Source: Clostridiales bacterium (GTDB lineage Bacteria; Bacillota; Clostridia; Oscillospirales; Oscillospiraceae). Taken from it: a stretch of DNA of 64,000 nt. The position numbers and the translations under genes are program-made. The stretch is from assembly GCA_029265405.1 (NCBI GenBank), contig JAJUJI010000006.1, positions 62,001 to 126,000 on the forward strand, written 5' to 3'. The notes below the pieces were generated by a model. It searched no databases, was not told where the DNA came from, and worked only from the letters and a program-made list of their open reading frames with translations. Positions 17,486-26,762 of this stretch are shown piece after piece (position 1 is the stretch's first letter; every line of letters begins with the position of its first letter).

Positions 17486-18880
17486 TTATTTTTCCGCAAG
17501 CTTGCGGCCCATCAGGACTCCCATGGCGGAGGCCATCATCAGCCCTCTGGTCCAGCCGCTGGAGTCGCCCAGACAATGCAGGTTTTTAATATTTGTGTTC
17601 AAATCCGGATCCATCTTGACCCGGTTGCTGTAAAATTTCAATTCGGGCGAATACAGCAGCGTTTCGTAGGCGGCAAAGCCGGGCACGACCTGGTCCATGG
17701 CCTGTATGAAGTTTATTATGTTCGTCATGGCCCTGTAGGGCATGGCGGAGGTTATGTCGCCCGCGACGGCGTCGGGTATGGTGGGGCGCACGTTGGAATA
17801 GGCCAGCTCCTTTTCCCAGGTGCGCTTTCCGTCGAGTATATCGCCGTAGCGCTGGACAAGGATTTTGCCGTCGGCAAGCATGTTGGTAAGCTCGCCCACC
17901 TTCTTGGCGTATTCTATGGGCTGGTTGAAGGGAACGCTGAAGTTGTGCGAGCAGAGTATGGCAACGTTGGTGTTTTCAGACTTCCTGTGCTTGTACGAGT
18001 GGCCGTTTACCACCGCCAGGCCGTTGTCGTAATTTTCCTGGGATACGAAGCCCCCGGGATTCTGGCAGAAGGTGCGAACCTTGTTTTTGAAAGGCTTGGG
18101 ATAGCCTATCAGCTTGGACTCGTACAACACCCGGTTGACGGTCTCCATGACCTCGTTGCGCACCTCGACGCGCACGCCTATGTCCACGGTGCCGGGCTGG
18201 TGCGCTATGCCGTATTCCTCGCAAATCTCCTCGAACCATTCGGCCCCGCGCCGGCCGGTCGCGACTATCACGCTGTCGGCGTATATGCTCTCATGCCGCC
18301 CGCCGGCAACAATATCGGCGCCCAGACAGGTCTGGTCTTTAATTATAAGATTGGTGCATTCGGTATCCAGAAGCAGCCCGACGCCCTTTTCCTCCAGATG
18401 CCTTTCTATGGACAGGTACAACGCCTGCGCCTTCTCGGTGCCGAGGTGTCTTATGGGGCATAAAACCAGCTTAAGGCCAGCGCCTATCGCTCGGCGCCTG
18501 ATTTCCTTGACCTCCTCGGTCACTTCCATGCCCTCGACGCGCTTGTCGGCGCCGAAATCCAGATAGATTCCGTCGGTATAATCTATAAGGCTTTGTGCAA
18601 GCTCTTCTCCTATCAGGGAGGGAAGCTCTCCGCCCACCTCGCAGCTAAGCGACAGCTTGCCGTCGGAAAAGGCTCCGGCTCCCGAAAAGCCGGTGGTGAT
18701 GTTGCAGCTTGGCTGGCAGTTTGCGCAGCGCCTCAAGACCTCCTTTGGGCATTTGCGCTTTTCAACTGCCCGGCCCTTTTCAACTATGGTTATTTTTTTC
18801 GCGCTGCCTCTCCTTATCATTTCAATGGCGGTGAATATGCCGGCCGGGCCGGCTCCGATTATAAGCACGTCTGTTTTCAT
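17486..18880 (-). CDS. NAD(P)/FAD-dependent dehydrogenase, COG2509 type
   Basis: A 464-residue flavoprotein starting MKTDVLIIGAGPAGIFTAIE (Rossmann FAD site). VIVATGRRGAEWFEEICEEY is the second nucleotide-binding region, and LHCLGDSSGWTRGLMMASAMG closes the FAD site near the C-terminus. A cluster of cysteines (CPKEVLRRCANCQPSC, about 44-59) is typical of this uncharacterised family of putative dehydrogenases related to HI0933/Gid-like proteins. It starts at ATG 18880 with AAGGGA upstream; codons before it are not used. It stands alone between a terminator and a divergent mntP. Confidence 0.82.
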   Translation of the reverse strand: MKTDVLIIGAGPAGIFTAIEMIRRGSAKKITIVEKGRAVEKRKCPKEVLRRCANCQPSCNITTGFSGAGAFSDGKLSLSCEVGGELPSLIGEELAQSLIDYTDGIYLDFGADKRVEGMEVTEEVKEIRRRAIGAGLKLVLCPIRHLGTEKAQALYLSIERHLEEKGVGLLLDTECTNLIIKDQTCLGADIVAGGRHESIYADSVIVATGRRGAEWFEEICEEYGIAHQPGTVDIGVRVEVRNEVMETVNRVLYESKLIGYPKPFKNKVRTFCQNPGGFVSQENYDNGLAVVNGHSYKHRKSENTNVAILCSHNFSVPFNQPIEYAKKVGELTNMLADGKILVQRYGDILDGKRTWEKELAYSNVRPTIPDAVAGDITSAMPYRAMTNIINFIQAMDQVVPGFAAYETLLYSPELKFYSNRVKMDPDLNTNIKNLHCLGDSSGWTRGLMMASAMGVLMGRKLAEK

Positions 18881-19025
18881 ATGCGGTGAGATCCCTTTAA
18901 CACATATTAGCTGAAGCCGCAATATAGTTTATACTAAAAAGCCGGCGCCGGCAACTGTTTTCGCTGTTTGAAAACTTGACAGGCATGCTATACTTGATTT
19001 GTAGAGTACAAGCTTGGAGCAATTG

Positions 19026-19592
19026 ATGAGCTTATTGGAACTGTTTCTCGTAGCGGTAGGTCTTTCGATGGACGCTTTCGCCGTATCCGTCTGCAAAGGG
19101 CTTGCGTTGAAGAATATAAGGCTTGGGGACTCGGCGGCCGTGGGGCTGTGGTTCGGAGGCTTTCAGGCGCTGATGCCGCTTATAGGGTATTTTCTCGGAA
19201 CGAGCTTTGAAAAATACGTAACGCCCGTTGATCATTGGGTTGCCTTTGCTTTGCTCGCGGCAATAGGCGTCAACATGATCAGGGAGGCGCTGTCAAAGGA
19301 CGATGGGGACGACGAGGCCGACGGTTCTCTGGCCTTTAAAACGATGCTGATGCTGTCGATTGCCACCAGCATAGACGCTTTGGCGGTGGGCATCACCTTC
19401 GCCTTCCTCCAGGTGCATATATTTGCCGCCGTCTGCTTTATAGGCGCCACAACCTTTGCCCTGTCAATGGCGGGGGTCAAGGCCGGAAGCGTTTTCGGGG
19501 CCAGGTACAAGGCAAGGGCCGAATTGGCGGGAGGGGCCGTTCTAATCCTTCTCGGGCTGAAAATACTGCTTGACCATTTGGGAGCGTTTTAA
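19026..19592 (+). CDS. mntP: Manganese efflux pump MntP family
   Basis: A 188-residue membrane protein with six predicted hydrophobic segments in two homologous halves. VGLSMDAFAVSVCKGLAL and SIATSIDALAVGITFAF carry the paired acidic residues conserved in MntP (formerly DUF204/YebN). ATG 19026 is preceded by GGAG at 19015-19018; the upstream TTG at 19014 overlaps that site and is rejected. No manganese riboswitch of the yybP-ykoY class is visible in the 145-base gap upstream. Confidence 0.88.
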   Translation: MSLLELFLVAVGLSMDAFAVSVCKGLALKNIRLGDSAAVGLWFGGFQALMPLIGYFLGTSFEKYVTPVDHWVAFALLAAIGVNMIREALSKDDGDDEADGSLAFKTMLMLSIATSIDALAVGITFAFLQVHIFAAVCFIGATTFALSMAGVKAGSVFGARYKARAELAGGAVLILLGLKILLDHLGAF

Positions 19593-19636
19593 TATTATAT
19601 CCGACTTGCTGAAATATCGTACGGAGTGGATGGATT

Positions 19637-21001
19637 ATGTCTGTATGCGCGGCGATGATGGTTCCGCACCCTCCGCTGATAATACCCGAGGTAGGCCGGG
19701 GCAGGGAGCGGGAAATAGGCGCGACCGTAAGGGCCTTCCGCCGGGCCGCCGAAACCGCGGCCGGCCTTGGGCCGGATACCGTCGTTATCATCTCGCCACA
19801 CAGCGAGATGTACCGGGACTGGTTCCATATATCGCCGGGGAGCGGGGCCTGGGGCGATTTTTCACAGTTTCAGGCCCGGCGGGTAAGGCTGGAGGCGGCT
19901 TATGACGAGCCCTTTGTGTCCGAGCTGTGCTCGGCCGCGGCGGCCGAGGGCTTTCCTGCGGGTACGGACGGGGAAAGGGACGGGCGGCTGGACCATGGGA
20001 CGCTTATACCGCTGTATTTCCTAAGGGAGGCCTGCGGCGGCAGGCTGCCGTTCAAGGTCGTGCGGATAGGGCTTTCCTGCCTGGATTATGCCGCCCACTA
20101 TAGGCTTGGCACGCTTATAAGGCGTACCGCCGGCAAGCTGGACAGGAGGACCGTCGTTGTGGCCAGCGGCGACCTGTCGCATAAGCTTTTGGCCGACGGG
20201 CCCTACGGCTTTGCCAAAGAGGGGCCGGAATACGACAGGCGGATAATGGACGCGATGTCCAGGGCGGCCTTCGGCGAGCTGCTTGATTTCGACGAGGGCT
20301 TCTGCGACAGGGCGGCGGAATGCGGGCACCGCTCCTTCGTGATTATGGCCGGCTGCTTCGACGGGGTCAGGGTAAGGGCGGAGCGGCTCTCATACGAGGG
20401 GCCCTTCGGGGTCGGCTACGGAGTATGCGTTTTTCTGCCCGAGAATGGCGGGCCGGAGACGGACGGCAAGCTTGAGGAAAAGGGAAAAAGCCCGCATGTG
20501 AGGCTGGCCTTGTCGGCCATAGATGAATATGTGCGCCGAGGCAGGGTGATTGCCGTGCCGGAAGGCCTGCCGGAGGAATTTTATAATACGCGCGCCGGCG
20601 TTTTTGTATCCCTGCACATCAAGCCGGGCGGGGATTTGAGGGGCTGCATAGGAACCATAATGCCGACAGAGGACTGCCTTGCCGCCGAGATAATCCGCAA
20701 CGCCGTCAGCGCCGCAGCCGAGGACCCGCGCTTTGAGCCGGTAAGGCCGGAGGAGCTGCCGAAGCTTGAATGCAGCGTGGACGTGCTGGGCCAAATAGAG
20801 GATATAGCTTCTCCAAGCCAGCTTGACCCGGTCCGGTACGGGGTGATAGTATCCAAGGGCCGAAGGAGAGGACTGCTGCTGCCGAATCTTGATGGCGTAG
20901 ACACTGTGGAGCGGCAGATAAGCATAGCAATGCAAAAGGCCGGCATATATGAGAGCGACGGCGTCAGGCTGCAAAGGTTTGAGGTGGTGCGCCATTATTA
21001 G
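19637..21001 (+). CDS. amrB-amrA: AmmeMemoRadiSam proteins B and A fused (MEMO1-like + AMMECR1)
   Basis: A 454-residue fusion. Residues 1-270 form a MEMO/LigB-like extradiol dioxygenase fold (MVPHPPLIIPEVG, VIISPHSEMYRDWF, VVVASGDLSHKL). Residues 280-454 form an AMMECR1 domain (RAGVFVSLHIKPGGDLRGCIG, EDPRFEPVRPEEL, GLLLPNLDGVDTVERQI). The radical SAM gene follows with overlapping ends, completing the conserved AmmeMemoRadiSam trio. The trio is widespread in anaerobes and archaea, and its reaction is not known to me. mntP lies 44 bases upstream on the same strand. Confidence 0.9.
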   Translation: MSVCAAMMVPHPPLIIPEVGRGREREIGATVRAFRRAAETAAGLGPDTVVIISPHSEMYRDWFHISPGSGAWGDFSQFQARRVRLEAAYDEPFVSELCSAAAAEGFPAGTDGERDGRLDHGTLIPLYFLREACGGRLPFKVVRIGLSCLDYAAHYRLGTLIRRTAGKLDRRTVVVASGDLSHKLLADGPYGFAKEGPEYDRRIMDAMSRAAFGELLDFDEGFCDRAAECGHRSFVIMAGCFDGVRVRAERLSYEGPFGVGYGVCVFLPENGGPETDGKLEEKGKSPHVRLALSAIDEYVRRGRVIAVPEGLPEEFYNTRAGVFVSLHIKPGGDLRGCIGTIMPTEDCLAAEIIRNAVSAAAEDPRFEPVRPEELPKLECSVDVLGQIEDIASPSQLDPVRYGVIVSKGRRRGLLLPNLDGVDTVERQISIAMQKAGIYESDGVRLQRFEVVRHY

Positions 21002-21818
21002 GTGCGGAGTCTGCCCTCACAGATGCGCGCTGGAGGAAGGCCGGACTGGCCTTTGCCGGGCCAGGAAAAACGAGGGCGGGAAAAACGCGCCGGCCAATTA
21101 CGGGAAGCTGACCTCCATTGCGCTGGATCCGATAGAGAAAAAGCCGCTTGCGAGATTCCACCCCGGCTCTCTCATACTGTCCGTAGGAAGCTTCGGCTGC
21201 AATATGCTCTGTCCCTTCTGCCAGAACCATTCAATATCGGCCGTCTCCGAGGCTGATGTTGAAGCGCGTTTTGTCGCTCCCGGCGAGCTTGCGGCCCTTG
21301 CGAAGGAATATGCGCCCCGCGGAAACATAGGGCTGGCCTTCACCTACAACGAGCCGCTGATAGGCTACGAGTATGTGATCGACGCTTCGCGGGAGGCAAG
21401 GAAGCTTGGTCTCAAAACCGTCGCCGTAACCAACGGGCTGATCCTTCCGGAAACCGCCGCGCTGCTGCTTCCGTGGATAGACGCCTACAATATAGATTTG
21501 AAGGGCTTTACCGAGGCCTGGTATAAAAGACTGGGAGGCGATCTTGAAACGGTCAAGGCCTTCATCGCCTCGGCGGCAAAGGCGGCCCATGTGGAGATAA
21601 CTACGCTGATTGTACCCGGCGAAAACGACGGGGAGGACGAGATGCGCAGGCTCTCCGCTTGGCTGTCGGCGATAAGCCCGGACATGCCTCTGCATATCAC
21701 AAGGTTCTTCCCGAGATATAAAATGATGGACAAAAGGCCGACGGATATAGGGGCAATGCGCAGGCTGCGGGAGGCCGCGCTGGAAAACCTTAAAACAGTG
21801 CTCCTCGGCAACGTATAG
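20949..21818 (+). CDS. amrS: AmmeMemoRadiSam system radical SAM enzyme
   Basis: A radical SAM enzyme with the cluster motif CNMLCPFCQNH near residue 84 (CxxxCxxC). An N-terminal cysteine pair block CGVCPHRC is typical of this family and of PflA-like COG1180 proteins. The start is uncertain. ATG 20949 gives 289 residues but overlaps the preceding gene by 53 bases with poorly conserved-looking sequence. TTG 20979, or the rare ATT 20997 with GAGGTGG nine bases upstream, would start close to CGVCPHRC as short homologues do. Confidence 0.87.
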   Translation: MRATASGCKGLRWCAIIRCGVCPHRCALEEGRTGLCRARKNEGGKNAPANYGKLTSIALDPIEKKPLARFHPGSLILSVGSFGCNMLCPFCQNHSISAVSEADVEARFVAPGELAALAKEYAPRGNIGLAFTYNEPLIGYEYVIDASREARKLGLKTVAVTNGLILPETAALLLPWIDAYNIDLKGFTEAWYKRLGGDLETVKAFIASAAKAAHVEITTLIVPGENDGEDEMRRLSAWLSAISPDMPLHITRFFPRYKMMDKRPTDIGAMRRLREAALENLKTVLLGNV

Positions 21819-21857
21819 GCCGCAGGCAGGCCGCGCTCCGCCGGGCTGAAAGGGAAA

Positions 21858-23018
21858 ATGCTTCTTATGCAAATCAACAAAAGAAAAACGTTTATAATCA
21901 ACGTGTTTTACTGGGCGATAATACTGGCGATAGTATACTTGGTTTTCAAGTATCTGCTGCATTTGGTGATGCCCTTTGTGATCGCGCTGCTTGTGGCCTG
22001 GATATTGCGCCCGCTGTCGAAGCTTTTCATGAGGACCTTTAAAAAGAGGCGGAAGCTGGCGGTGCTGCTGAGCATAGCCGCGGTAATACTGTTTTATTTG
22101 ATAATAGGCACCCTGCTGCTGCTGGTGGCGGCCCAGGCCATAAGCGGCATAGCGGACTACGTTTCCACCATACCCGGAATTTATACGCAGACCATAGAAC
22201 CGGGGCTGAGGGAGTTTTCCGCCAGGACGGAGGAGTTTGCCTCTCGCTTCGATCCCAGCGTGGTGGAGTTTGTGGAAGCCCTGCTGCCGGAAATTATAGC
22301 CTCCGTGGGCAAGGGCGTCACGAATTTTTCGATGGCTGTGGTGGGGACCGTTTCAAGCTACGCCACGAAAATACCCAACATACTCCTTTCCGCGGTCATA
22401 TGCGTGATAGCGACGGTGTTTACAGAAGCCTCCTTCGACGCGATAAAGGGCTTTCTTGCCGCCAATTCTCCCAAAAAGGTATTGGAAATAGCCGGATATG
22501 TAAAGAAAAGCTTTGTAAATGTCATACTCAACTACGGAAAATCGTACCTTATAATAATGTGCTGCACCTTTGCCGAAATTACCGTCGGACTGCTAATAAT
22601 CGGCATAAGGAAAGCGCCGCTGATCGGCCTGCTCATCGCCGTATTCGATCTGTTCCCCATCGTTGGAGCCGGCCTGATCCTTCTTCCCTGGGCGATAATC
22701 AGCTTCATACAGGGCAGAATAGTAAGGGGGATAGGGCTTGCCGTTTTATATCTGGTCGTAGTCATCGTCCGGCAGATACTCGAGCCCAAGGTCATAGGCA
22801 GGCAGGTGGGCCTGCATCCGCTCGTGACGCTCATCTGCATGTTCGTGGGCACCAGCCTGTTCGGCGCGCTGGGGCTTCTGGGACTTCCCATAGCCGCCGC
22901 CATAATAACAAACATGAACAACGATCCAGAAATACCTGTGAAAATATTCAGAAAAGCCCAGCAGGAGCCTCCGCCTAAGGAAGAAAACACGGTGGAAATT
23001 GTCGTTAAAGGCCCTTGA
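21858..23018 (+). CDS. ytvI: AI-2E family transporter, YtvI-like sporulation membrane protein
   Basis: A 386-residue polytopic protein of the AI-2E/PerM family with about seven or eight hydrophobic segments. The conserved C-terminal signature region is FDLFPIVGAGLILLPWA and VRQILEPKVIGRQVGLHPL. Family members act as small-molecule or ion exporters; the YtvI branch belongs to the sporulation gene set. AAGGGA precedes the first ATG closely, and the ATG three codons later has better spacing, so the start may be 21867. The stop codon overlaps the -35 box of the rplU promoter. Confidence 0.8.
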   Translation: MLLMQINKRKTFIINVFYWAIILAIVYLVFKYLLHLVMPFVIALLVAWILRPLSKLFMRTFKKRRKLAVLLSIAAVILFYLIIGTLLLLVAAQAISGIADYVSTIPGIYTQTIEPGLREFSARTEEFASRFDPSVVEFVEALLPEIIASVGKGVTNFSMAVVGTVSSYATKIPNILLSAVICVIATVFTEASFDAIKGFLAANSPKKVLEIAGYVKKSFVNVILNYGKSYLIIMCCTFAEITVGLLIIGIRKAPLIGLLIAVFDLFPIVGAGLILLPWAIISFIQGRIVRGIGLAVLYLVVVIVRQILEPKVIGRQVGLHPLVTLICMFVGTSLFGALGLLGLPIAAAIITNMNNDPEIPVKIFRKAQQEPPPKEENTVEIVVKGP

Positions 23019-23043
23019 CAGTGGGCGCTTGCGATGATATACT
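23015..23043 (+). promoter_or_regulatory. Strong sigma-A promoter of rplU-rpmA-obg
   Basis: TTGACA at 23015-23020 and TATACT at 23038-23043 with a 17-base spacer. The -35 overlaps the ytvI stop codon (TGA at 23016-23018). Transcription would begin near 23050, leaving about 84 bases of leader. Confidence 0.85.
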
Positions 23044-23049
23044 CGTTAA

Positions 23050-23133
23050 GCCGCTTTGAACGGGCACTAAAGACGGGCTGCTTTGGCGGTCCGCGCCTGC
23101 GATAGCGAGACTGCAATCAGGAAGGTGCATATT
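23050..23133 (+). promoter_or_regulatory. rplU 5' leader, candidate L21 leader element
   Basis: The 84-base leader contains several GC-rich complementary stretches and ends GACTGCAATCAGGAAGGTG just before the start codon. Firmicutes rplU genes commonly carry a structured L21 leader in this position. The placement and ending fit, but I could not fold or align it. Confidence 0.4.
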
Positions 23134-23454
23134 TTGCTGCACGCGATAATTGAAACGGGCGGAAAGCAATATCGTGTCGCCGAAGGCGACGTGGTGTTTA
23201 TAGAGAAGCTTCCCGTCGAAGCGGGCGACAGCGTGACTTTCGACAGGGTCCTTGCCGTGGTAGACACCGAGAAGGGCTCCAGCTTCGGAACTCCGTTTGT
23301 CGAAGGCGCAAAGGTTACGGCAAATGTCGTCAAGAACGGCAAGAGCAAAAAGGTAATGGTTTTCAAGTATAAGGCTAAGAAAAATTACCGCAGGCGTCAG
23401 GGCCACAGGCAGCCCTATACCCAGGTCCAGATAGACGCCATTACGGTCGGCTGA
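23134..23454 (+). CDS. rplU: 50S ribosomal protein L21
   Basis: A 106-residue L21 beginning [18 protein letters not shown] after a TTG start codon. AGGAAGG at about 23119-23125 is well spaced for TTG 23134, and L21 proteins normally start M-Y/H-A-I-I, so the longer frame from 23083 is an artefact within the leader. The C-terminal [16 protein letters not shown] is the RNA-binding tail. rpmA follows 15 bases later with no gene between. Confidence 0.95.
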   Translation: MLHAIIETGGKQYRVAEGDVVFIEKLPVEAGDSVTFDRVLAVVDTEKGSSFGTPFVEGAKVTANVVKNGKSKKVMVFKYKAKKNYRRRQGHRQPYTQVQIDAITVG

Positions 23455-23469
23455 GGAGGGACATATACC

Positions 23470-23730
23470 ATGGCGCATAAAAAGGGAATGGGCTCCACCA
23501 AAAACGGGCGCGACAGCAGATCCAAGCGTCTCGGACCCAAGAGAGCCGACGGGCAGTTCGTGCTTGCGGGCAACATACTTTACACTCAGCGCGGCACAAA
23601 GATACATCCGGGCACCAACGTGGGCCGCGCCAGCAACGACAGCCTCTTCGCGTTGAAGGACGGCATAGTGCGTTTTGAAAGGCTCGGAAGGGACCGAAAG
23701 AAGGTTTCCGTTTACGAGGTAAGCGAGTAA
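23470..23730 (+). CDS. rpmA: 50S ribosomal protein L27
   Basis: An 86-residue L27 starting directly at [16 protein letters not shown], the mature-type N-terminus, which reaches the peptidyl-transferase centre. GAGGAGGGA nine bases upstream makes ATG 23470 the start. Most Firmicutes make L27 with an extra LQFFA-type N-terminal extension removed by Prp, whose gene lies between rplU and rpmA; both extension and gene are absent here. Confidence 0.97.
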   Translation: MAHKKGMGSTKNGRDSRSKRLGPKRADGQFVLAGNILYTQRGTKIHPGTNVGRASNDSLFALKDGIVRFERLGRDRKKVSVYEVSE

Positions 23731-23838
23731 GCAGCGCGAGGTCGGCGTCAGCCGGCCTCTTTTGTTTGCGCCTGCGGCAAAAGCGGCATAATAATGCCGC
23801 GCCGGCGCGGGAAAATAAGGAGGTCAACGGAGGCGGAC

Positions 23839-25116
23839 ATGTTTGTTGATAAGGCGGCCATAACTGTCAAAGCGGGGGACGGCGGCAACGGGGCCATATC
23901 CTTCCACCGCGAAAAATATATACCGTCCGGCGGGCCGGACGGAGGCGACGGCGGCAGGGGGGGCGACATCGTCCTTGTGGCCGACGACAATATGTCCACC
24001 CTGATGGATTTCAGGTACAAGCGGAAATATACGGCTCCCAACGGCGAAAACGGCTCGGGAGGCCTGAAAACGGGGAAGGACGGCGCCGACCTGGTTTTGA
24101 GGGTCCCGAGGGGCACGCTCGTCAGGGACAGGGAGAGCGGCGCTATCATAAAGGACATGTCGGACGACGGGCGCTTTGTCCTCGCCAGGGGCGGCAACGG
24201 AGGCTGGGGCAACAAGCATTTTGCCACGCCTACCCGCCAGGCTCCACGTTTTGCCAAAAACGGGATGAAGGGCCAGAGCCGGGAGGTCATACTCGAGCTG
24301 AAGCTTCTGGCCGACGCGGGCCTTGTCGGCTTTCCCAACGTCGGCAAGTCGACGCTCCTGTCGGCGGTGTCTAAGGCCCATCCCAAGATAGCCGACTACC
24401 ATTTCACGACGCTGTATCCCAATCTGGGAGTGGTTTGGGCGTCGGAGGACAGCTCATTCGTTTTGGCGGACATACCGGGCATTATAGAGGGCGCCTCGGA
24501 GGGCGCGGGGCTGGGGCATGATTTCCTGAGGCATATAGAGCGGTGCAGGCTGCTGGTCCATGTGGTCGACGCCTCCGGCAGCGAGGGGCGGGATCCCGTA
24601 GAGGATTTCAAGGCCATCAACGAGGAGCTGGCCCGCTACAACCCTGGGCTCGCCTCGAGGCCGCAGATAGTGGCGGCCAACAAAGCCGACCTGATGGCTG
24701 AGGAAAACGTGGAGAACAGGAGGCGTTTTTCCGATTTCGTCAGAGGGCTGGGACTGCCGCTGTATGAGATCTCGGCGGCAACCGGCAGGGGAGTCCGCGA
24801 GCTGGTGCTGGCCGTTGCGTCAGAGCTGCAAAAGCTGCCGCCCATCCAGGTGTTCGAGCCGGACTACGTTGAGCCGGAGATAAGCCCGGATACCTGCGAA
24901 GACCTGAGCATCAGGGTCGAGGACGGAGTCTGGATAGTGGAGGGAGGCTGGATGGAGCGGCTTATGGACAGAGTCAATTTTTCCGATTCCGAGTCCCGCA
25001 TGTATTTCGACCGCGCGCTGCGCTCCTCCGGCCTTTTTGAGAGACTCGAGGCTATGGGCATAGAGGAGGGCGACACGGTATCCATATACAACCTGGATTT
25101 CGAGTACAGAAAATAA
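23839..25116 (+). CDS. obgE: Obg family GTPase
   Basis: A 425-residue ribosome-associated GTPase. It has the glycine-rich Obg domain (residues 1-158: GDGGNGAISFHREKYIPSGG), a G domain with GFPNVGKSTLL (G1), DIPGIIEGASEGAGLG (G3) and NKAD (G4), and the OCT C-terminal domain (about 345-425). CGGAGG five bases upstream fixes ATG 23839; the frame open to 23794 is not used. It is the third gene of the rplU promoter unit, the usual Firmicutes order minus prp. Confidence 0.96.
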   Translation: MFVDKAAITVKAGDGGNGAISFHREKYIPSGGPDGGDGGRGGDIVLVADDNMSTLMDFRYKRKYTAPNGENGSGGLKTGKDGADLVLRVPRGTLVRDRESGAIIKDMSDDGRFVLARGGNGGWGNKHFATPTRQAPRFAKNGMKGQSREVILELKLLADAGLVGFPNVGKSTLLSAVSKAHPKIADYHFTTLYPNLGVVWASEDSSFVLADIPGIIEGASEGAGLGHDFLRHIERCRLLVHVVDASGSEGRDPVEDFKAINEELARYNPGLASRPQIVAANKADLMAEENVENRRRFSDFVRGLGLPLYEISAATGRGVRELVLAVASELQKLPPIQVFEPDYVEPEISPDTCEDLSIRVEDGVWIVEGGWMERLMDRVNFSDSESRMYFDRALRSSGLFERLEAMGIEEGDTVSIYNLDFEYRK

Positions 25117-25119
25117 GGC

Positions 25120-25905
25120 TCATTTAATTGCCTCAAGAAGCTCTCCTATATCTCTCATGATGTAAGTCGGCTTCAGCTCCCCTATGTCCTCAAGCCTTGT
25201 TTCGCCGCTGAGGACGAGGACGGTATCGACTCCGGCGGCGGCTCCGCAGGCTATGTCCGTGTAGAGCCTGTCGCCCACGACAAGAGTATCCTCCGCCGAA
25301 AAGCCGGCCTTTTCCATGGCCGCCAAAACCATATCGGGCCGGGGCTTCCCAATAAAGAGGGGACTCCGGCCCGTGGCCTTTTTGAGCATCTCGGCCACGG
25401 AGCCGCAGTCGGGCACATAGCCGTAGCTCGTGGGACAGACCCAGTCGGGATTTGTGGCTATATAGTCCGCGCCCCTGCCCAGAAGTATGCAGGCGTCCTC
25501 AAGCTTGCGGAAGGTAAGCTCCGTGTCGAAGCCCATCAGCAGGCAGTCTATTCCGTCCTCAAGCCTGTCGGTGACTCTCACTCCGCCCTTCCTGAGCTGC
25601 TCCTTAAAGGAGCCCGTCCCGAAGGCGTAGACCTTGCGGTAGGCGGGCCGGGCGGAAAGGTATCTGAGCGTGGCGTCCACGGAGGTGTAGAAATCGCCTG
25701 CCGTGCATGCCACGCCCATGTTATTGAGTTTTGCGACATAGTCCTCGGCGCCCCTGGAGGAATTGTTTGTAAGAAACATATACCTTCCTCCGGAGCTTTT
25801 AATATGCTCCAGGAAAGCTGTGGCGCCTTCAAACAGGGTATCGTCCAGGTAAAGCGTGCCGTCCAGGTCCAGGAGGAAGAGCTTTTTGCCTTTGAGGGAG
25901 CTCAC
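25120..25905 (-). CDS. HAD-IIA family sugar/nucleotide phosphatase
   Basis: A 261-residue NagD/AraL/p-nitrophenylphosphatase-type HAD protein. [13 protein letters not shown] (nucleophile Asp), [18 protein letters not shown] and [13 protein letters not shown] are motifs I-IV. The likely start is GTG 25905, overlapping the stop of the nucleoside phosphorylase as GTGA; ATG 25929 is an alternative with a poorer ribosome site. A much longer upstream open frame runs antisense-like through the phosphorylase and is rejected. Coupling suggests dephosphorylation of a nucleotide or sugar phosphate in salvage (inference). Confidence 0.85.
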   Translation of the reverse strand: MSSLKGKKLFLLDLDGTLYLDDTLFEGATAFLEHIKSSGGRYMFLTNNSSRGAEDYVAKLNNMGVACTAGDFYTSVDATLRYLSARPAYRKVYAFGTGSFKEQLRKGGVRVTDRLEDGIDCLLMGFDTELTFRKLEDACILLGRGADYIATNPDWVCPTSYGYVPDCGSVAEMLKKATGRSPLFIGKPRPDMVLAAMEKAGFSAEDTLVVGDRLYTDIACGAAAGVDTVLVLSGETRLEDIGELKPTYIMRDIGELLEAIK

Positions 25906-26648
25906 AGCGCTTTTATCGCTTCCACGCATATTTTTACCGAATTGTCCACGTCGTGCGACGAGGCGTCGCCGTAACCGAGCTTCGCCCTTTCCTGGTTCCA
26001 GACCGTATGAAGAACGGTCCCGCAGCGCACGCCCAGGTGCGCCGCTACGACGAAAAGCGTTGCGCTTTCCATCTCGCTGGCCAGGACTCCAAGACGCTTC
26101 CACGCCTCCCATTTCTCCAGAAGCTCGCCCGCGACGGGCATGGCCTCGGGCCTGTGCTGCCCGTAGAAGGAATCCTTGCACTGGACAACGCCCACATGGC
26201 AAGGTATTCCAAGCCTGTCGGCCGCGTCTCGCAAAGCCAGCGTAACGCCGAAATCGGCTGCGGCGGGATATTCAAGCGGCGCGTATTCCCGGCTTGTGCC
26301 CTCCTGGCGCACGGCCGCCGAGGCGATGACGGCGTCCCCCGCCTGCACCTTGACATTTATGCCGCCGCAGGTCCCTACACGGATGAAGGTGTGGGCGCCC
26401 AGCTCCGCCAGCTCCTCCATCGCTATGGCGGCTGAAGGACCGCCTATGCCCGTTGAAACGACGGAGACCTTCTTTTCCTTTATATAGCCCGTGTAGGTCG
26501 TATACTCCCTGTTTTGCGCGACCTTTACGGCGTCGGCGAAATGCTCGGCGATCAGGGCGCACCTGCCGGGATCGCCGGGCAGTATGCAATACTCGCCGAT
26601 GTCGCCCTTTGCGCACCTTATATGATACTGCTTTCCGTTATCAAACAT
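25902..26648 (-). CDS. udp: Nucleoside phosphorylase, uridine phosphorylase-like
   Basis: A 248-residue member of the PNP/Udp family, which cleaves nucleosides with phosphate to base and ribose 1-phosphate. [15 protein letters not shown] (phosphate site), [32 protein letters not shown] and [14 protein letters not shown] (with the ribose-binding Glu-Met-Glu) are all present. GAGGGGAG lies just before ATG 26648, chosen over an upstream TTG/ATG. Uridine preference is suggested by overall likeness, not proven. Confidence 0.87.
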   Translation of the reverse strand: MFDNGKQYHIRCAKGDIGEYCILPGDPGRCALIAEHFADAVKVAQNREYTTYTGYIKEKKVSVVSTGIGGPSAAIAMEELAELGAHTFIRVGTCGGINVKVQAGDAVIASAAVRQEGTSREYAPLEYPAAADFGVTLALRDAADRLGIPCHVGVVQCKDSFYGQHRPEAMPVAGELLEKWEAWKRLGVLASEMESATLFVVAAHLGVRCGTVLHTVWNQERAKLGYGDASSHDVDNSVKICVEAIKAL

Positions 26649-26762
26649 TTTTGCTCCCCTCGGATACAATACATTTTGTAACACTTTGTTGTTGAATTAT
26701 AATTTATTCTATTGTATCATTTAAATTAACATTATTAATATTTCGTCAATTATGAGGCTTCT

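Noticed and set aside
18881-19025. Manganese (yybP-ykoY) riboswitch upstream of mntP
   Set aside because: The gap is short and lacks the conserved paired blocks of that class; only a TTGACA without a good -10 is visible.
25906-26202. N-terminal extension of the HAD phosphatase by 91 or more residues
   Set aside because: The extension is an Arg/Gly-rich frame antisense in character, lying inside the uridine phosphorylase gene; a GTGA-coupled start at 25905 explains the gene.
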